The notes below the pieces were generated by a model that saw nothing but the letters and a program-made list of their open reading frames with translations, did no database searches and had not been told where the DNA came from. A program made the position numbers and the translations under genes. From Shewanella salipaludis (GTDB lineage Bacteria > Pseudomonadota > Gammaproteobacteria > Enterobacterales > Shewanellaceae): a DNA stretch of 64,000 nucleotides. Where the stretch lies: NCBI RefSeq assembly GCF_012911865.1, contig NZ_JAAXYH010000002.1, positions 372,001 through 436,000 on the forward strand, written 5' to 3'. Below, piece after piece: positions 20,959 through 31,489 of the stretch (position 1 is its first letter; every line of letters starts with the position of its first letter).

Positions 20959-21219
20959 TCAATGACCGTTCAACTTAATATAGATGAATCCCTGTGGAAC
21001 GACAAAAAAGACCGGGTTGGATCTCGGCCTAGGTGTTGGAGTCAGCTGCCGCGCTGTCGCACGCTGTCGCAGAGTGCAGTTGGAAAGAGTGCAGCGCACC
21101 TGTACCCCGAACGCGCTGCCGGTGCGGATCTGGCAAGCGCTGCAATGACACGCAGAGACCCGGACGGGTTCCCCTTTGGCAGTGAGCGTCAATTGGCCGC
21201 AGCTGCAGCCGGCATGTCT
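20959..21219 (-). pseudogene. Remnant of a GFA (glutathione-dependent formaldehyde-activating) family gene
   Basis: On the minus strand, the frame starting near 21213 reads AGCSCGQLTLTAKGEP and then ACHCSACQIRTGSAFG. These are the CXCG and CHCXXCXXXTGSAF zinc signatures of the GFA family. A stop codon lies just upstream, no start is available, and the sequence after about residue 37 no longer resembles the family, whose members run to about 120-135 residues. It looks like a decayed fragment. The rest of 20784-21448 shows no gene. Confidence 0.7.
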
Positions 21220-21363
21220 TTACATCCTGGTATCTTCTTCTCTCGCAACACAATGATCTTGCCCTATTAAACGAGCTTACTCACTCGATGAAAAGCATTC
21301 ATTTTCGGTTCGGCAGGCGAATGCCGTCGGCAGAACAGGCGCAGCCATGGCCGCTACCTGGCT

Positions 21364-21395
21364 AAAAAAAGCGCCGCTGCCCGAGGCAGCGGCGC
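21364..21395 (-). terminator. Terminator after the M28 aminopeptidase gene
   Basis: An 11-bp GC-rich stem GCGCCGCTGCC/GGCAGCGGCGC with a 3-nt loop. On the minus strand it is followed by seven T residues. Confidence 0.92.
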
Positions 21396-21448
21396 AGTGA
21401 ACGTTTGGCCTGTTACCCCTCAGCCGCACGCTGCTTCATCACGACACC

Positions 21449-23275
21449 TCACTGATACTGCCAGTTCAGGGTCACGCCGCTGAAGGCAGCATAGGGGTTG
21501 ATCCCTATGTACCACTCGCCGGCCTGAGGATTATTGATGGTGCAACTTTCTTCATTGCCACTCTTATAGGGGCGACAGGCATAACTGGAACCCGTAGGTT
21601 GGCTGCCGGCCTTGAGGTATAAGTCGGCATCGCCTGTGCCGCCGCTGATGGTCACAGTCAGCGAGCTCATGCCGCTCGGCACTGTCACAGTGTGATACAG
21701 CCACTCAGCGGACGCGCTGAGATCCGTCAACACTCCGGAATCGCCGCCTGAGCCCGTGTTATAGCTGCCGCTTAAGGTCAAACCCGCATAACTGCTGTAA
21801 CCCTGCAGCATCACATAGTAATCGCCCGCTACCGGCGAGGTGAAACTGCATTGCTCATCGTTGCCCCCCTTGTAGGGACGGCAATCATAGCTGGACGATG
21901 TCGGCACCTGCCCCTGCCTGACATAGAGATCCGCATCGCCGCTGCCACCCGAGCTGCCTATGGTCAGCTGGCTGGCATTGGCCGGCACTGTCATCACATA
22001 GAGATTTTCGCTTCCCGTGGCGCCGGCGATATTCGAGATCGGGATTTGATTCTCCAGAGGCGTTGCCGTCGGCAGCGGCAAGGCCTCGCCGAACCCCAAC
22101 TCCAGGGCGAAGGCGGCGCCGAGCTTGGCAAAATTCAGCGCATGGTCGGCACTGTAATTGAACTGTGCCAGGGTATCGTTGGCCGTGTGGATGGCATTGT
22201 TGTGGGAGCCCATGGTGGACTCGAACGGCATGGTGGCCGAGAAGCCGGCGTTATGCCATGAGGCATGATCCGAGCAGCCGTAACCACAGGTGCTGTAACT
22301 GTAATTGACGCTCGGCAGATAGGCATCCAGCAACTGGGTCATGTATTGATTGAGCTTGCTGTCCGTGTAGTCGTCCATGAAGACTATGTCTTCGACGCTG
22401 CCGGCATAGGCCGTCATATCCAGCTGCATCACGGCGATGACTTGCTGATTATTGCTCGCCGCCTCGTTGGCTATCGCCTGACTCCCCCTGAGACCCACTT
22501 CTTCGGCGGCGTAACCTATGAACTTAATGGTACGGCCGGGTTGGTTGCCCTGGGCCATGAAGACCCGCAAGATCTCTGTCAGGGTCGCTATCCCCGAGGC
22601 GTTGTCATCTGCCCCTGGGGCCAGGGCCGACTCGCCCGTGTTACCGCCATTGATCGAATCCAGATGCCCGCCCAGCACCACTATCTCCTGCGCCTGGCTG
22701 CTGCCCTGCAGGGTCAGCACCACTGAGTCCTGGCCCCAGGCTGAGTGATCATAACGACTCACAGAGGCCCAGCTGTAGCCTTGGACCATGGAGGTCCACT
22801 CGTCCGCCAGCCAGATGGCCGCATTCTGGCCATGGCTGCTGGTGTAGTACCTGTTGGTGAAGTTCGACATGGCGCCTATGGTGGTGATGATATTGTCACC
22901 GGACACGGCGGCGATCGCCGTGGTCACCTTCTGCTGCTGGCCTATCTCAGGTGGATTGAACTGCGCCAAACTGATGGGCAGTTGACTCGCCAACAGCGCC
23001 TGCTGCTGCGACTCATGCACTGTGAAACCGCCGCAGCGATTATGCTGCTCATGCATCAGGGTGCTGAGTTTCAAGATGGCCTGCTCTGGGACGCGGGCGA
23101 TGAGTCGCTGCTGTGGCATCAGGGCATTCATCTGCTCAGGGATCACGGCCTGGACTTGTTTCAGGGTATTGAGGGTATCGCTGTCTGCGGTGATCCACAG
23201 ATCTTTCGCCTGCACCTGAGTCAACACCATCAGCGGTGCCAAGGATAACAAAGCGGTTTTAATACTGGCTTTCAT
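21449..23275 (-). CDS. Secreted M28 family aminopeptidase with two PPC domains
   Basis: Extracellular di-zinc aminopeptidase of 608 residues, similar in layout to Vibrio leucine aminopeptidase. A signal peptide (1-23, ending VQA) and a propeptide come first. The catalytic domain carries the zinc ligands in order: GGHLDS, GADDNASG, AAEEVGLRGS (catalytic Glu and ligand), the Asp region LDMTAY, and CSDHASWHNAG. Two PPC domains follow (about 400-500 and 510-608), both with GDADLYV/L and CRPYK signatures. PPC domains are usually removed during maturation. The gene has its own terminator and diverges from a peptide-transporter gene, which fits secreted peptide degradation and uptake. Confidence 0.93.
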   Translation of the reverse strand: MKASIKTALLSLAPLMVLTQVQAKDLWITADSDTLNTLKQVQAVIPEQMNALMPQQRLIARVPEQAILKLSTLMHEQHNRCGGFTVHESQQQALLASQLPISLAQFNPPEIGQQQKVTTAIAAVSGDNIITTIGAMSNFTNRYYTSSHGQNAAIWLADEWTSMVQGYSWASVSRYDHSAWGQDSVVLTLQGSSQAQEIVVLGGHLDSINGGNTGESALAPGADDNASGIATLTEILRVFMAQGNQPGRTIKFIGYAAEEVGLRGSQAIANEAASNNQQVIAVMQLDMTAYAGSVEDIVFMDDYTDSKLNQYMTQLLDAYLPSVNYSYSTCGYGCSDHASWHNAGFSATMPFESTMGSHNNAIHTANDTLAQFNYSADHALNFAKLGAAFALELGFGEALPLPTATPLENQIPISNIAGATGSENLYVMTVPANASQLTIGSSGGSGDADLYVRQGQVPTSSSYDCRPYKGGNDEQCSFTSPVAGDYYVMLQGYSSYAGLTLSGSYNTGSGGDSGVLTDLSASAEWLYHTVTVPSGMSSLTVTISGGTGDADLYLKAGSQPTGSSYACRPYKSGNEESCTINNPQAGEWYIGINPYAAFSGVTLNWQYQ

Positions 23276-23683
23276 AGATTATTGTTCCTTCAATGATTGA
23301 ATATCCACTCCCTTGGACGAGCCTAATACGAGCCGTACGGTAAAACCCGGTTCCATCCTCTCAGTTAGGGTCGAACACTGACTTTGGAAGTCATTAGTTT
23401 TGCTGAGGATTTTTTAATCCCGTGTAAATGTAGTAGATACAGCCAATAAAAGTAATGAAACAGCAAATTTATGCAGACATAAAAACAACCGCTCCCGGTT
23501 GAAAGCGGTAACGACGCGGTCTGCGGCCCGCCCTGCCGTATGGCGTATTTAATAGCAACATCTTGTTCATTCACTCAATTGTATGATTTACTGCAACATG
23601 CTCGGTTCGCTGCATAAGGACAAGCGGGCAAAACAACAAAAATAACACTTAGCGCCATTAGCTGGCCCAGATGGAGAATTTAC
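23276..23683. other. Divergent promoter region between the aminopeptidase and POT transporter genes
   Basis: About 400 bp without a gene. It should hold both promoters. A small hairpin, ACCGCT/AGCGGT, is present near 23489-23510. The middle (23400-23480) is AT-rich. I see no clear operator. Confidence 0.4.
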
Positions 23684-25267
23684 GTGCCTGCCGAACTCAA
23701 TGAGCATTTTCCCCAAGACTTGGTCCTGGGGCATCCCAAGGGACTGTTCGTCTGCTTCTTCACCGAGATGTGGGAGAGGTTTTCCTTCTATGGCATGAAA
23801 GCCCTGCTGTTCCTGTACCTGATCAAGTATCACCTGTTCAGCGACGAGTACGGCTATAACGTCATAGGGGCCTACGGCGCCCTGGTCTATGCCATGCCTG
23901 TCATAGGGGGCCTGTTGGCCGACCGTTATCTGGGCATGCGCAAGGCCGTGGTGTTCGGCGGCATCCTCTTGGTGCTGGGCCATCTGGGGATGGCATTCGA
24001 GGGGCACCAGGCCATGCTGGTCGCCGGAGAGGTGGTGCGGGACGAACAGGCCCTGCAGGTATTCTATTTCTCCCTGTCACTCATCATAGTCGGGGTCGGT
24101 TTCCTCAAGCCCAACATCTCCACCATAGTCGGCCAACTCTACCCGCCACAGGACCCCAGACGCGACTCGGGTTTCACCATCTTCTATGCCGGCATCAACC
24201 TGGGCGCCACCATAGCCCCGCTGATCTGCGCCTATCTGGGAGAGACCTACGGCTGGAAATACGGCTTCGGCCTGGCAGGCATAGGCATGCTGACCGGCCT
24301 GCTCGTCTTCATCCGTGGCCAGAAATACCTCCAGGGCCATGCCGAGCCCAGAGAGCCGCAAAAATTACTGAAGAAGACCGTCGGCATACGCACCGAGCAT
24401 TGGATCTATCTGGGAGGCCTGAGCAGCATCTTCCTGGTGTGGGGCCTGGTGCAGACCCACTCAATATTGATAGCAGTCAACAGCCTACTGCCGGCGGTGA
24501 GCCCGGTATTGTGGTTCCTGCATTCCATCACCCTGGTGCTGACGCTGGGGATTGGCTGGTTCATGATCAAACATTGCAACTCGGTGGAGCGTCAACAGAT
24601 GCTGACCCTGATCCTCTTCATCATCGCCGGCCTGATGTTCTTCGGGCTGTATGAGCAGACCTACGGCTCCTGGGTGGCCTTCTCCGACAGGGTCATGGAT
24701 CGCAGCCTGTTCGGCTTGCAGTGGAGCGCCGGCCAGCTGACCTTCCTCGGCGCCTTCTTCGTCATCACCCTGTCGCCGCTGTTCGCCTGGCTCTGGCCGG
24801 CGCTGGCGAAGAGGAATTGGGACCCGAGCAAACCGGTGAAGATGGCCCTGGGGCTGATGTTCGCCGGCCTGTCGTTCATGATACTTGTGCTGGGGATCCA
24901 ACTGCCGCTGGCTTCAGGCCTGGTCAGCATCTGGTTCCTGATCGGCGCCTATTTCGTACTGGAAATCGGCGAGCTGTTGCTGTCTCCCATAGGCCTGTCG
25001 GCCGTGACTCAACTGTCGGTCAAACGCGTGGTCAGCCTGATGATGGGTGCCTGGTTCCTCGGCACCTCCTACTCGGAGATCCTCGCCGCCGAACTGAACA
25101 AGCTCGCCGCCATAGACACCCAGGGGGGCGTCATCAGCGATATCGCCGGTGCCATGTCCCTGTACGAGCAGCTATTCATCTTCTCCGCCCAGATAGGCAT
25201 AGTCGTCGCCGCTGTCTTCCTGGTCCTGGCCCCGCTGATGAAGAGAATGATGCACGAGAAGGACTGA
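23684..25267 (+). CDS. POT/PTR family proton-coupled peptide transporter
   Basis: Inner-membrane major-facilitator protein of 527 residues that imports di- and tripeptides with protons. The signature E-x-W-E-R-F-S-F-Y-G occurs in FTEMWERFSFYGMKALL, and the second POT signature region is FTIFYAGINLGATIAP. About 14 hydrophobic segments are visible, as is usual in bacterial POTs with two extra helices. It starts with GTG at 23684 after GGAG. The divergent aminopeptidase gene next door produces the kind of substrate it would carry. Confidence 0.93.
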   Translation: MPAELNEHFPQDLVLGHPKGLFVCFFTEMWERFSFYGMKALLFLYLIKYHLFSDEYGYNVIGAYGALVYAMPVIGGLLADRYLGMRKAVVFGGILLVLGHLGMAFEGHQAMLVAGEVVRDEQALQVFYFSLSLIIVGVGFLKPNISTIVGQLYPPQDPRRDSGFTIFYAGINLGATIAPLICAYLGETYGWKYGFGLAGIGMLTGLLVFIRGQKYLQGHAEPREPQKLLKKTVGIRTEHWIYLGGLSSIFLVWGLVQTHSILIAVNSLLPAVSPVLWFLHSITLVLTLGIGWFMIKHCNSVERQQMLTLILFIIAGLMFFGLYEQTYGSWVAFSDRVMDRSLFGLQWSAGQLTFLGAFFVITLSPLFAWLWPALAKRNWDPSKPVKMALGLMFAGLSFMILVLGIQLPLASGLVSIWFLIGAYFVLEIGELLLSPIGLSAVTQLSVKRVVSLMMGAWFLGTSYSEILAAELNKLAAIDTQGGVISDIAGAMSLYEQLFIFSAQIGIVVAAVFLVLAPLMKRMMHEKD

Positions 25268-25346
25268 GGCTCTTAAGCTACCGTTGTCGAGAGTCGCTGT
25301 TCTGCAGCCGCATGGCGGTGCAGAGCAGCGACTGTTACAGGGGACG

Positions 25347-27173
25347 TTACGACAGAGGGTGTGTCAGCCTGCCGTCTTTCCAGGTCTGGAGTACCGCAAT
25401 ATCCCGCATGCCCTTCGCACCGAGCGCACCATTATCCATGCCGAACGTCAGTGGATCCTGCGCCAGGATCACGAAGTCGGCACATTTCCCTGGCTCAAGT
25501 GAACCCAGCCATTGCTCGGCCCGGCATTGCCATGCGGCATCCCAGGTCATGGCCTTGAGGGCGTCCAGACGGGATATTTGCTCGGCCTCATTGAGCACAT
25601 CCGGCCCCTCGCCCGGCGCAGCCTCCATCAGCCTGGTGATGGACTGCTCCATCATTCTCAGAGGCCCCAGCGGCGTGACACTGTTGTCGCTGTGCAGGCT
25701 GATGCGCATGCCTTTGTTGATGGCAGACTGGCAACGGTCGAGTATGTTGGCACGCTGTGCACCGAAAATAGTGCTCTGGAACGCATAGCCCCAATAACCT
25801 ACGTGGCCGATGAGAAAGCTCGGTGAGACACCAAGTTGCTGCATCTGCTCCAGTCGCTCGTCGCTCAGCAGCGAGGCGTGTTCGATACGTGAGCGTTGTC
25901 TCGCTTCGCTGTTGCCGACCTTGGCATAGGCATCGAGCGTCAACTGCAGGGCCCGATCGCCATTGGCATGGATCATCAGCGGCCATCCGGCCTTGTTGGC
26001 CTCGACAACCAAGTCATCGAATTCACTGACAGGATGGAAATTGAATATGCCGGTGATGTTGTATGGCGGCTCCAACTGGTATTCGGCATTGCAATGATAT
26101 GGTTGATCCATGGGCAAGGCAGCCGTCAACCCTTGGCCTGAACCGTCGGAAACCAGTTTGATGAACGACAGATTGAAGTGGGCAGTGCCAGAGTCGGGTG
26201 TGTGTATCTTCTTGATACGATCTATGTCCGCTTGTCCGAGTGCCACCAAGGCACCGCCGATACGGACCTTGTTGCCGGGCAGGTAAGCCCTGAACTTGAG
26301 ATAATCTGCCTGTGACAAGCCGGCCTTGTCACTCGCTTCAATACCCGCATCATGCAGGTAAGTCACCCCCCGCTGGGCGGCGATCTTAAAGATATCGCCG
26401 ACCTTTTGGTTCATTTCCAATGCCGTGGGTTTGGGAAGCAAGTTGATGAAAGGCAGCATTTCCTCCGCCTCGGCCAAGATGCCATTGGCTTTGTCCGGCG
26501 GGATCCCTTCGGGGTAATAACGCCTCAGGGCTGCCGTATTGACATAGGCCAGATGCAGGGAAGCATTGATGACGAATATCGGCTGGGTCAGGGACACGCT
26601 ATCGAGCAGCTCGGCATTGAATTCCCGCTCTGCCCGGGTATCGAACAGTGAAGGGTCTACACCGTTGCCGATCAGCCACTCTCCCGGATCTGCAGGCAAC
26701 TTGCCTTGCAAAGTCTTCAGCACCCAACGACGATTGTAGCCGGCGCGCAACCTCTGTCCGTCGAAGGGGCTGACATCCTCCCCACACGCATTCAAGAACG
26801 CCGTCGGTAAGATATGAACATGGGGCTCAAGGAAGCCGGGCAACAGCGTCTGGCCGTTACTCAGGTAATGCTTCTGCGCATTGGCCGGCATCCCGGCCTC
26901 CACCTCGGCCGCGATGCCGGCGATCACCACCTTACCTTCATGGAAACCTATGGCTTCCACTTCCACAGCTTGCCCACCGGCCAAGGTCTGGATCACCCCG
27001 GGTTGTTCAAGCTCGGGATCTTTGGCGTAGAAGATCAACGTCTGGGGCACGGTAATGGCCGGTACTTGCAGCGCGTTAAAGTCTTCAACCGGCATGGATG
27101 GCAACAGATGTCGCCACAGTGGGCTGCAACAAGAGCAGCCGAGTGCTTCGTGATGTTCGTGTGAGTGTGCCAT
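25347..27173 (-). CDS. Amidohydrolase family 3 (YtcJ-like) protein
   Basis: A 608-residue metal-dependent hydrolase. The first metal motif HXH appears in GFLEPHVHILP, and later parts include MIHANGDRALQLTLDAY, RIEHASLL and the terminal GKCADFVILAQDPL, all typical of the YtcJ type. An unusual N-terminus, MAHSHEHHEALGCSCCSP, precedes the normal family start and is rich in His and Cys. No signal peptide is seen, so it is probably cytoplasmic. The substrate is unknown. Confidence 0.85.
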   Translation of the reverse strand: MAHSHEHHEALGCSCCSPLWRHLLPSMPVEDFNALQVPAITVPQTLIFYAKDPELEQPGVIQTLAGGQAVEVEAIGFHEGKVVIAGIAAEVEAGMPANAQKHYLSNGQTLLPGFLEPHVHILPTAFLNACGEDVSPFDGQRLRAGYNRRWVLKTLQGKLPADPGEWLIGNGVDPSLFDTRAEREFNAELLDSVSLTQPIFVINASLHLAYVNTAALRRYYPEGIPPDKANGILAEAEEMLPFINLLPKPTALEMNQKVGDIFKIAAQRGVTYLHDAGIEASDKAGLSQADYLKFRAYLPGNKVRIGGALVALGQADIDRIKKIHTPDSGTAHFNLSFIKLVSDGSGQGLTAALPMDQPYHCNAEYQLEPPYNITGIFNFHPVSEFDDLVVEANKAGWPLMIHANGDRALQLTLDAYAKVGNSEARQRSRIEHASLLSDERLEQMQQLGVSPSFLIGHVGYWGYAFQSTIFGAQRANILDRCQSAINKGMRISLHSDNSVTPLGPLRMMEQSITRLMEAAPGEGPDVLNEAEQISRLDALKAMTWDAAWQCRAEQWLGSLEPGKCADFVILAQDPLTFGMDNGALGAKGMRDIAVLQTWKDGRLTHPLS

Positions 27174-27254
27174 GAGGTAACTCCTGTTTACGGGAAAGTA
27201 TTCGAAAGGCCGAAAACTCAGTGTAAACCTATGATGGCAAGGGTGTTATTACAG

Positions 27255-27431
27255 GTTATTACAGTCAATGCGGCCGTGCTGATCCACGGCGGTGCCGGTT
27301 GCGTAGGTCTGCTGGCGGTGCAAATCGCCAAAGCCCATGGTGCCGACGTCTGGGCGACCGGCAAGGCAAGGCCAGGCCAGGCACGCAGCCACCATGGCGA
27401 GATCCTGACACAGGCCGGCATCTTGCTGTAA
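27255..27431 (+). pseudogene. Fragment of a quinone oxidoreductase / zinc-type alcohol dehydrogenase gene
   Basis: The plus-strand frame reads AAVLIHGGAGCVGLLAVQIA and then KAHGADVWATGKA. This is the nucleotide-binding GXGXXG region of the MDR superfamily. Only about 35 matching residues remain of the usual 320 or more, with no MDR sequence on either side. It is a relic between the amidohydrolase start and the oleD end. Confidence 0.65.
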
Positions 27432-27461
27432 CAGGGCAAGCTGCATCTATTGACGACGCCA

Positions 27462-28577
27462 CTACAGCGACGCCTTCAACCTCACCATGCCCTCATCCAG
27501 GCTCACCAGCGGCCGATAGCCGAGATCCCGCTTGGCGGCAGTGATATCGAAGTAGTGGCTGGTCGATAGCTGACGGGCGACGAAGCGGGTCATTATCGGC
27601 TCCTGCTGTTTGCCGAGCAGGCGATAGGCGCCTTCCAGCAAGGCGCCGACGCCATAGGCCAGCGCCGTCGGCACCCTCTGGCTCACGGGAGCCAGGCCGT
27701 CACAGGCGAGGATCCGGTTGAGCATCGCCGCCATGGTGATGGGTTCATCGTTGCTGAGAAAATAGGCCTTGCCGGCAGACTGAGGCGCGCCGGCGCATAA
27801 ATCCAGCGCCGCCAATATGTGGCCATGGGCGGCGTTATCCACATAGATGGTATCCACCAGCTTGTCTTCACGGCCCACCAGCTTGAGCCTGCCGCTGCGC
27901 CCCCGGGCCAGGACCCTGGGCACCAGGTGGGGATCCCCAGGCCCCCAGATGAGGTGCGGTCGCAGCGCCACCGTCTTGAGGCGGGTGCCATCGGCGCATG
28001 AACTGCCGTTGGCGCCCAGCATCAGCCGCTCTGCCAGCGCCTTGGACTCGGCGTAATGATTGAGGAAACGTGCGGCATAGGGGGCAGATTCGTCTATGCC
28101 GGCCTCATCTTTGCCGGCGAAGGTCACGCTGGGGGTACTGGTGTAGACGAGGGCGGGAATATTCAATGCCCGGCAGGCGGCGACAACATTGGCGGCACCG
28201 TCGACGTTGGGGGAGAAATAGCTGGCTCTGCTGCCCCAGACACCGGCCTTGGAGGCCACATGGAACACCAGCTCACAGCGGCCGAACGCCTGCAGCGCCG
28301 CCTGCACCCCTGCCCCGTCGGCGATATCGCCGCGCACCATGTCGACACCCATGGCACTGAGTTCGGGATAATGACCGCGGGCAAAGCCTGTGACCCGGAT
28401 CCCCGCCGCCAGCAAGCGCCGGCAGATGGCCTTGCCGAGGAAACCACCGGCGCCCGTGACCAACACCCGCCCGACGCCGGCGGCCAGTTGTTGCAGCGCC
28501 GCCCGCTCGGCGGGGTGCAGCTGCGCCAATGCGGCGCTATCGGCTGTGGAGGTATCGGCTGTGGAGCTATCATTCAT
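27462..28577 (-). CDS. oleD: OleD, 2-alkyl-3-ketoalkanoate reductase
   Basis: NADPH-dependent short-chain dehydrogenase-like enzyme that reduces the beta-keto acid made by OleA to a beta-hydroxy acid in long-chain olefin synthesis. The Rossmann motif is VTGAGGFLGKAICRRL near residue 40 and the catalytic YXXXK is in NHYAESKALAERL. I prefer the ATG at 28577 (371 residues), preceded by AGGTG; an ATG at 28628 lies inside intergenic repeats. The first residues, MNDSSTADTSTADSA, are encoded by a duplicated 15-bp unit (28540-28569). It is the last gene of the oleABCD set. Confidence 0.9.
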   Translation of the reverse strand: MNDSSTADTSTADSAALAQLHPAERAALQQLAAGVGRVLVTGAGGFLGKAICRRLLAAGIRVTGFARGHYPELSAMGVDMVRGDIADGAGVQAALQAFGRCELVFHVASKAGVWGSRASYFSPNVDGAANVVAACRALNIPALVYTSTPSVTFAGKDEAGIDESAPYAARFLNHYAESKALAERLMLGANGSSCADGTRLKTVALRPHLIWGPGDPHLVPRVLARGRSGRLKLVGREDKLVDTIYVDNAAHGHILAALDLCAGAPQSAGKAYFLSNDEPITMAAMLNRILACDGLAPVSQRVPTALAYGVGALLEGAYRLLGKQQEPIMTRFVARQLSTSHYFDITAAKRDLGYRPLVSLDEGMVRLKASL

Positions 28578-28625
28578 AATTCGCACCTGACGTTGCGGCT
28601 CTCGCTCGAGCCCATGACTCAAATC

Positions 28626-28743
28626 CATTGCTCAAATCTGTTGCTCAAGCCCCGCCCGAGAAAGATGGCCCAAGTCCATTGCTCAGGCCCCTCGCCCGAG
28701 AAAGATTGCCCGAATCCCTTGCTCCAGTCCATCGCCTGGCTCA
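28626..28743. repeat. Degenerate tandem repeats between oleC and oleD
   Basis: On the minus strand the motif TGAGCAATGGAYT recurs in degenerate form about five times, starting with the oleC stop codon TGA itself. Two longer units of about 38-40 bp share the segment GCCCGAGAAAGAT on the plus strand (near 28657 and 28697). No gene is present in the tract. Confidence 0.8.
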
Positions 28744-30459
28744 TTCCTTCAGCTGCGACTGGGCCCACAGGGCCAGCTTCTCGCGGAAAATCTTGGCATT
28801 ATGGCGTATGTCGACCGGAAACTCGGGATGGATCAGGAAGCGGCTGATCCCCCGGGTGTGGGGATATTGCTCGGCAAGCGCCCTCAGTTCGGCATAGAGG
28901 GCGCCGCCCTTGTTGCAGGCCAGACCCTGTGCCAACTCCAGGCATACCAGCGGCGTCACCTCCCCGGCGAGCCTGACCCCGACCAGGGCCGAGCGCTTGA
29001 CAGCGCCATGGGTATTGAAGATCCGCTCGCTGGGAATGGAAAAATAGCGTTTGCTTAACCGGCCATCGCGGCCGGCATCGACCCTGTGGGCCTTGCGGCC
29101 ACACATCCACAGCTTGCCCTCCTGATCCAGGTACCCCAGATCGCCCATGCGGTGTCGCAGCCGGCCGCCGCCGGTGTCGGCTATTTTCGCCGCGGCGCTG
29201 GCGCCGTCTCTGCGATAATATCCCTGGCTGACCATGGGGCCGCGCACCACTATCTCGCCTATTTCCCCGGCGGCCAGCACACGCGCCTCGTCCCAGTGAC
29301 CTATGACATCCTCTGTGATGCCAATGATCTTTATATCGACGCCTGAGACCGGCATACCGACACAGATGCCGCCGCCGGCATCCGTGATGGCCGAGGTCGT
29401 CAGCAGCTCCTGGCTGGCTATCATGCTGATTGGCAAGGACTCGGTGGCGCCGTAGGAGTTGAGCAGCGGCACCCGGGCGCCGAGCAGGTTGGCGAAGCGG
29501 GCGATGGAGGCAATAGTTGCCGGGGCGCCGGCGGAGATCACCCGCCTGAGGCTCGGCAGCTTGCGGGGCGCTGGTGCGGCTGCGCCATCCCCGGCCACCA
29601 AGGCCTGGCCCAGGCGCTCAACCAGGGCAGGATTCACAAACAGATTGGTGCACTGATACTTTTCTATGGCGGCGAAGATGAACTCGGGATTGGCGGTGAT
29701 CGGCTTGCTGGCGTCCATCTCCGGCACTATCGCGGCCATGCCCAGCGCCGGACCGAACAGGGAAAACAGCGGAAAGGTCGCCAAGTCGCGCTCGCCGGGG
29801 CGGATGCCGTAATCTGTTTTCAGCACCTGGATCTGCGCCTCGAACATGCCATGGCTGTAGACCACCCCCTTGGGCGTGCCTGTGCTGCCACTGGTGAAGA
29901 GGATCGCCGCCATCTCGTCCTGCGGCAGCATCACCATGGGGTAAGGCTCGCTCGTCTCCGGCGCTTGCGCGAGCAGGCTATCCAGGCCGATGGCGCCCGT
30001 TAACCCCCGGCTCAGCCAGTTGCCACCGACATGGATGCAATGCCTGACGCTGGGTTTACCCCAGGCAAACAGCCGCCGGGCAACATGGGCCTTGGGAATG
30101 CCGATGAATACGTCCGGCTCGGCCTCGGCGAAACACTGCTTGAGGTTGCGGATCCCCATGCCCGGGTCCACCAGGATGGGAATGATGCCGGCCTTGAACA
30201 GGGCGAAGGTGAGGGCGAAAAAATCCAGGCTGGGGGTCACCATGAGCACCGCCTTCCGGCCTTTGCCTATGCCGGCATGGTTGAGGGCGAAGGCGATGGC
30301 ATCGCTGCGCTTATCCAGCTCGGCAAAATCTATCTCAGAATAGACCAGCTTGCCGCCCCGACTATGCTGCACCGCCACCGCCAGCTGGGTGGGCGTCGCC
30401 CGTGCCGCCAGGCTCAGGTGGCGACAGAGGTTGGCCATAGCCACTTGGGCGGCGGTCAT
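28741..30459 (-). CDS. oleC: OleC, beta-lactone synthetase
   Basis: AMP-binding-fold enzyme that uses ATP to close the beta-hydroxy acid into a beta-lactone. The 572 residues from the ATG at 30459 include the adenylation motif [19 protein letters not shown], the [11 protein letters not shown] segment, and [18 protein letters not shown]. The start overlaps the oleB stop by one base (TGATG), which implies coupled translation. In the ole pathway it acts before OleB, which decarboxylates the lactone. Longer in-frame starts lie inside oleB and are unlikely. Confidence 0.92.
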   Translation of the reverse strand: MTAAQVAMANLCRHLSLAARATPTQLAVAVQHSRGGKLVYSEIDFAELDKRSDAIAFALNHAGIGKGRKAVLMVTPSLDFFALTFALFKAGIIPILVDPGMGIRNLKQCFAEAEPDVFIGIPKAHVARRLFAWGKPSVRHCIHVGGNWLSRGLTGAIGLDSLLAQAPETSEPYPMVMLPQDEMAAILFTSGSTGTPKGVVYSHGMFEAQIQVLKTDYGIRPGERDLATFPLFSLFGPALGMAAIVPEMDASKPITANPEFIFAAIEKYQCTNLFVNPALVERLGQALVAGDGAAAPAPRKLPSLRRVISAGAPATIASIARFANLLGARVPLLNSYGATESLPISMIASQELLTTSAITDAGGGICVGMPVSGVDIKIIGITEDVIGHWDEARVLAAGEIGEIVVRGPMVSQGYYRRDGASAAAKIADTGGGRLRHRMGDLGYLDQEGKLWMCGRKAHRVDAGRDGRLSKRYFSIPSERIFNTHGAVKRSALVGVRLAGEVTPLVCLELAQGLACNKGGALYAELRALAEQYPHTRGISRFLIHPEFPVDIRHNAKIFREKLALWAQSQLKE

Positions 30460-31406
30460 CAGCGAGTTTCCTGAGCCATGTCTTGCCCGGTTTCCTGTTC
30501 TGCTGCCGGCTCTGCGATTGGCTCTGCTGCAGGCTCGGCGGCGAGGAACGCCTGGATCTGAGCTATCACTTGTTCGCCGGCATCTTCGAGTATGTAATGC
30601 CCACAATCGGCAAACTCATGCACCTGGGCCTGGGGCAAACGCCGGCGCCACTCGGCGAGGAAGTGCTTGTCGAACACGAAGTCCTTAAGTCCCCAACAGA
30701 TGAGGGTCGGCACCCGGGTAAACTTTTCCAGGCTGGCGGCGATGTCGGACACCAGCTCATAGTTTCTGTCGCCCGGGCGCAGCGGTATGTCCTGCACGAA
30801 TCTCAGGGTGGAGATGCGATTGGCCCAGGAGTTGAATGGCGCCACATAGGCCTGGCGTATCGCCTTGGGCATGGGGTTACGCTTGACGCCGACATGGGAG
30901 GCGATGGCCGAGAAGGCGTTGAAGCCACGCACCAGCACAGTGCCCAGCAGGGTGTTGCGGCAGATCCACAAAGGCCAGGGGAAAGGCTTGCTCTCGGGCA
31001 GATGGAAGGCGCCGGTATTCAGGATCACCAGGCGCTTGATGCGCTCCGGGTGGCGCGCAGCATAGCCCATGCCTATCATGCCGCCCCAGTCATGCACCAC
31101 CAGGGTGATCTGCTCCTGCACCCCAAGATGCGCCAGCAGGGCTTCGAGATCGTCGATACGCTGCTTGAGGGTGTAATCATAGGCGACGTCGCCGGGCTTA
31201 TCCGACAGGCCGCAACCTATATGATCCGGCACTATACATTGGTGATCTTGCTTCAGGGCACCGACCAGATTGCGGTAATAGAAGGACCAGCTGGGGTTGC
31301 CATGCACCATGACCACAGGCTCGCCCCGGCCCTCGTTCACATAATGAAGTTTATGGCCGTTACGACTGAAAAAGTGACGTGTAAAAGGCAAGAGAGTGTC
31401 GAGCAT
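30459..31406 (-). CDS. oleB: OleB, beta-lactone decarboxylase
   Basis: Alpha/beta-hydrolase of the haloalkane-dehalogenase-like group that removes CO2 from the beta-lactone to give the cis-olefin. HGNPSW is at 35-40, the nucleophile is Asp106 in VVHDWGG, and the late GHYILED supplies the histidine. The ATG at 31406 (315 residues) has AGGAA upstream. The C-terminal tail contains [12 protein letters not shown] and AEQE, encoded by four 12-bp units at 30499-30546. It is co-transcribed with oleC, while a hairpin separates it from oleA. Confidence 0.92.
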   Translation of the reverse strand: MLDTLLPFTRHFFSRNGHKLHYVNEGRGEPVVMVHGNPSWSFYYRNLVGALKQDHQCIVPDHIGCGLSDKPGDVAYDYTLKQRIDDLEALLAHLGVQEQITLVVHDWGGMIGMGYAARHPERIKRLVILNTGAFHLPESKPFPWPLWICRNTLLGTVLVRGFNAFSAIASHVGVKRNPMPKAIRQAYVAPFNSWANRISTLRFVQDIPLRPGDRNYELVSDIAASLEKFTRVPTLICWGLKDFVFDKHFLAEWRRRLPQAQVHEFADCGHYILEDAGEQVIAQIQAFLAAEPAAEPIAEPAAEQETGQDMAQETR

Positions 31407-31489
31407 GGGGCTTCCTATCATAGATTTTTATGGTCGTTTTTATTGTCTGTGCCGATGGGGGTTGCGCCGGTATGCAGGCTTGAATGAGC

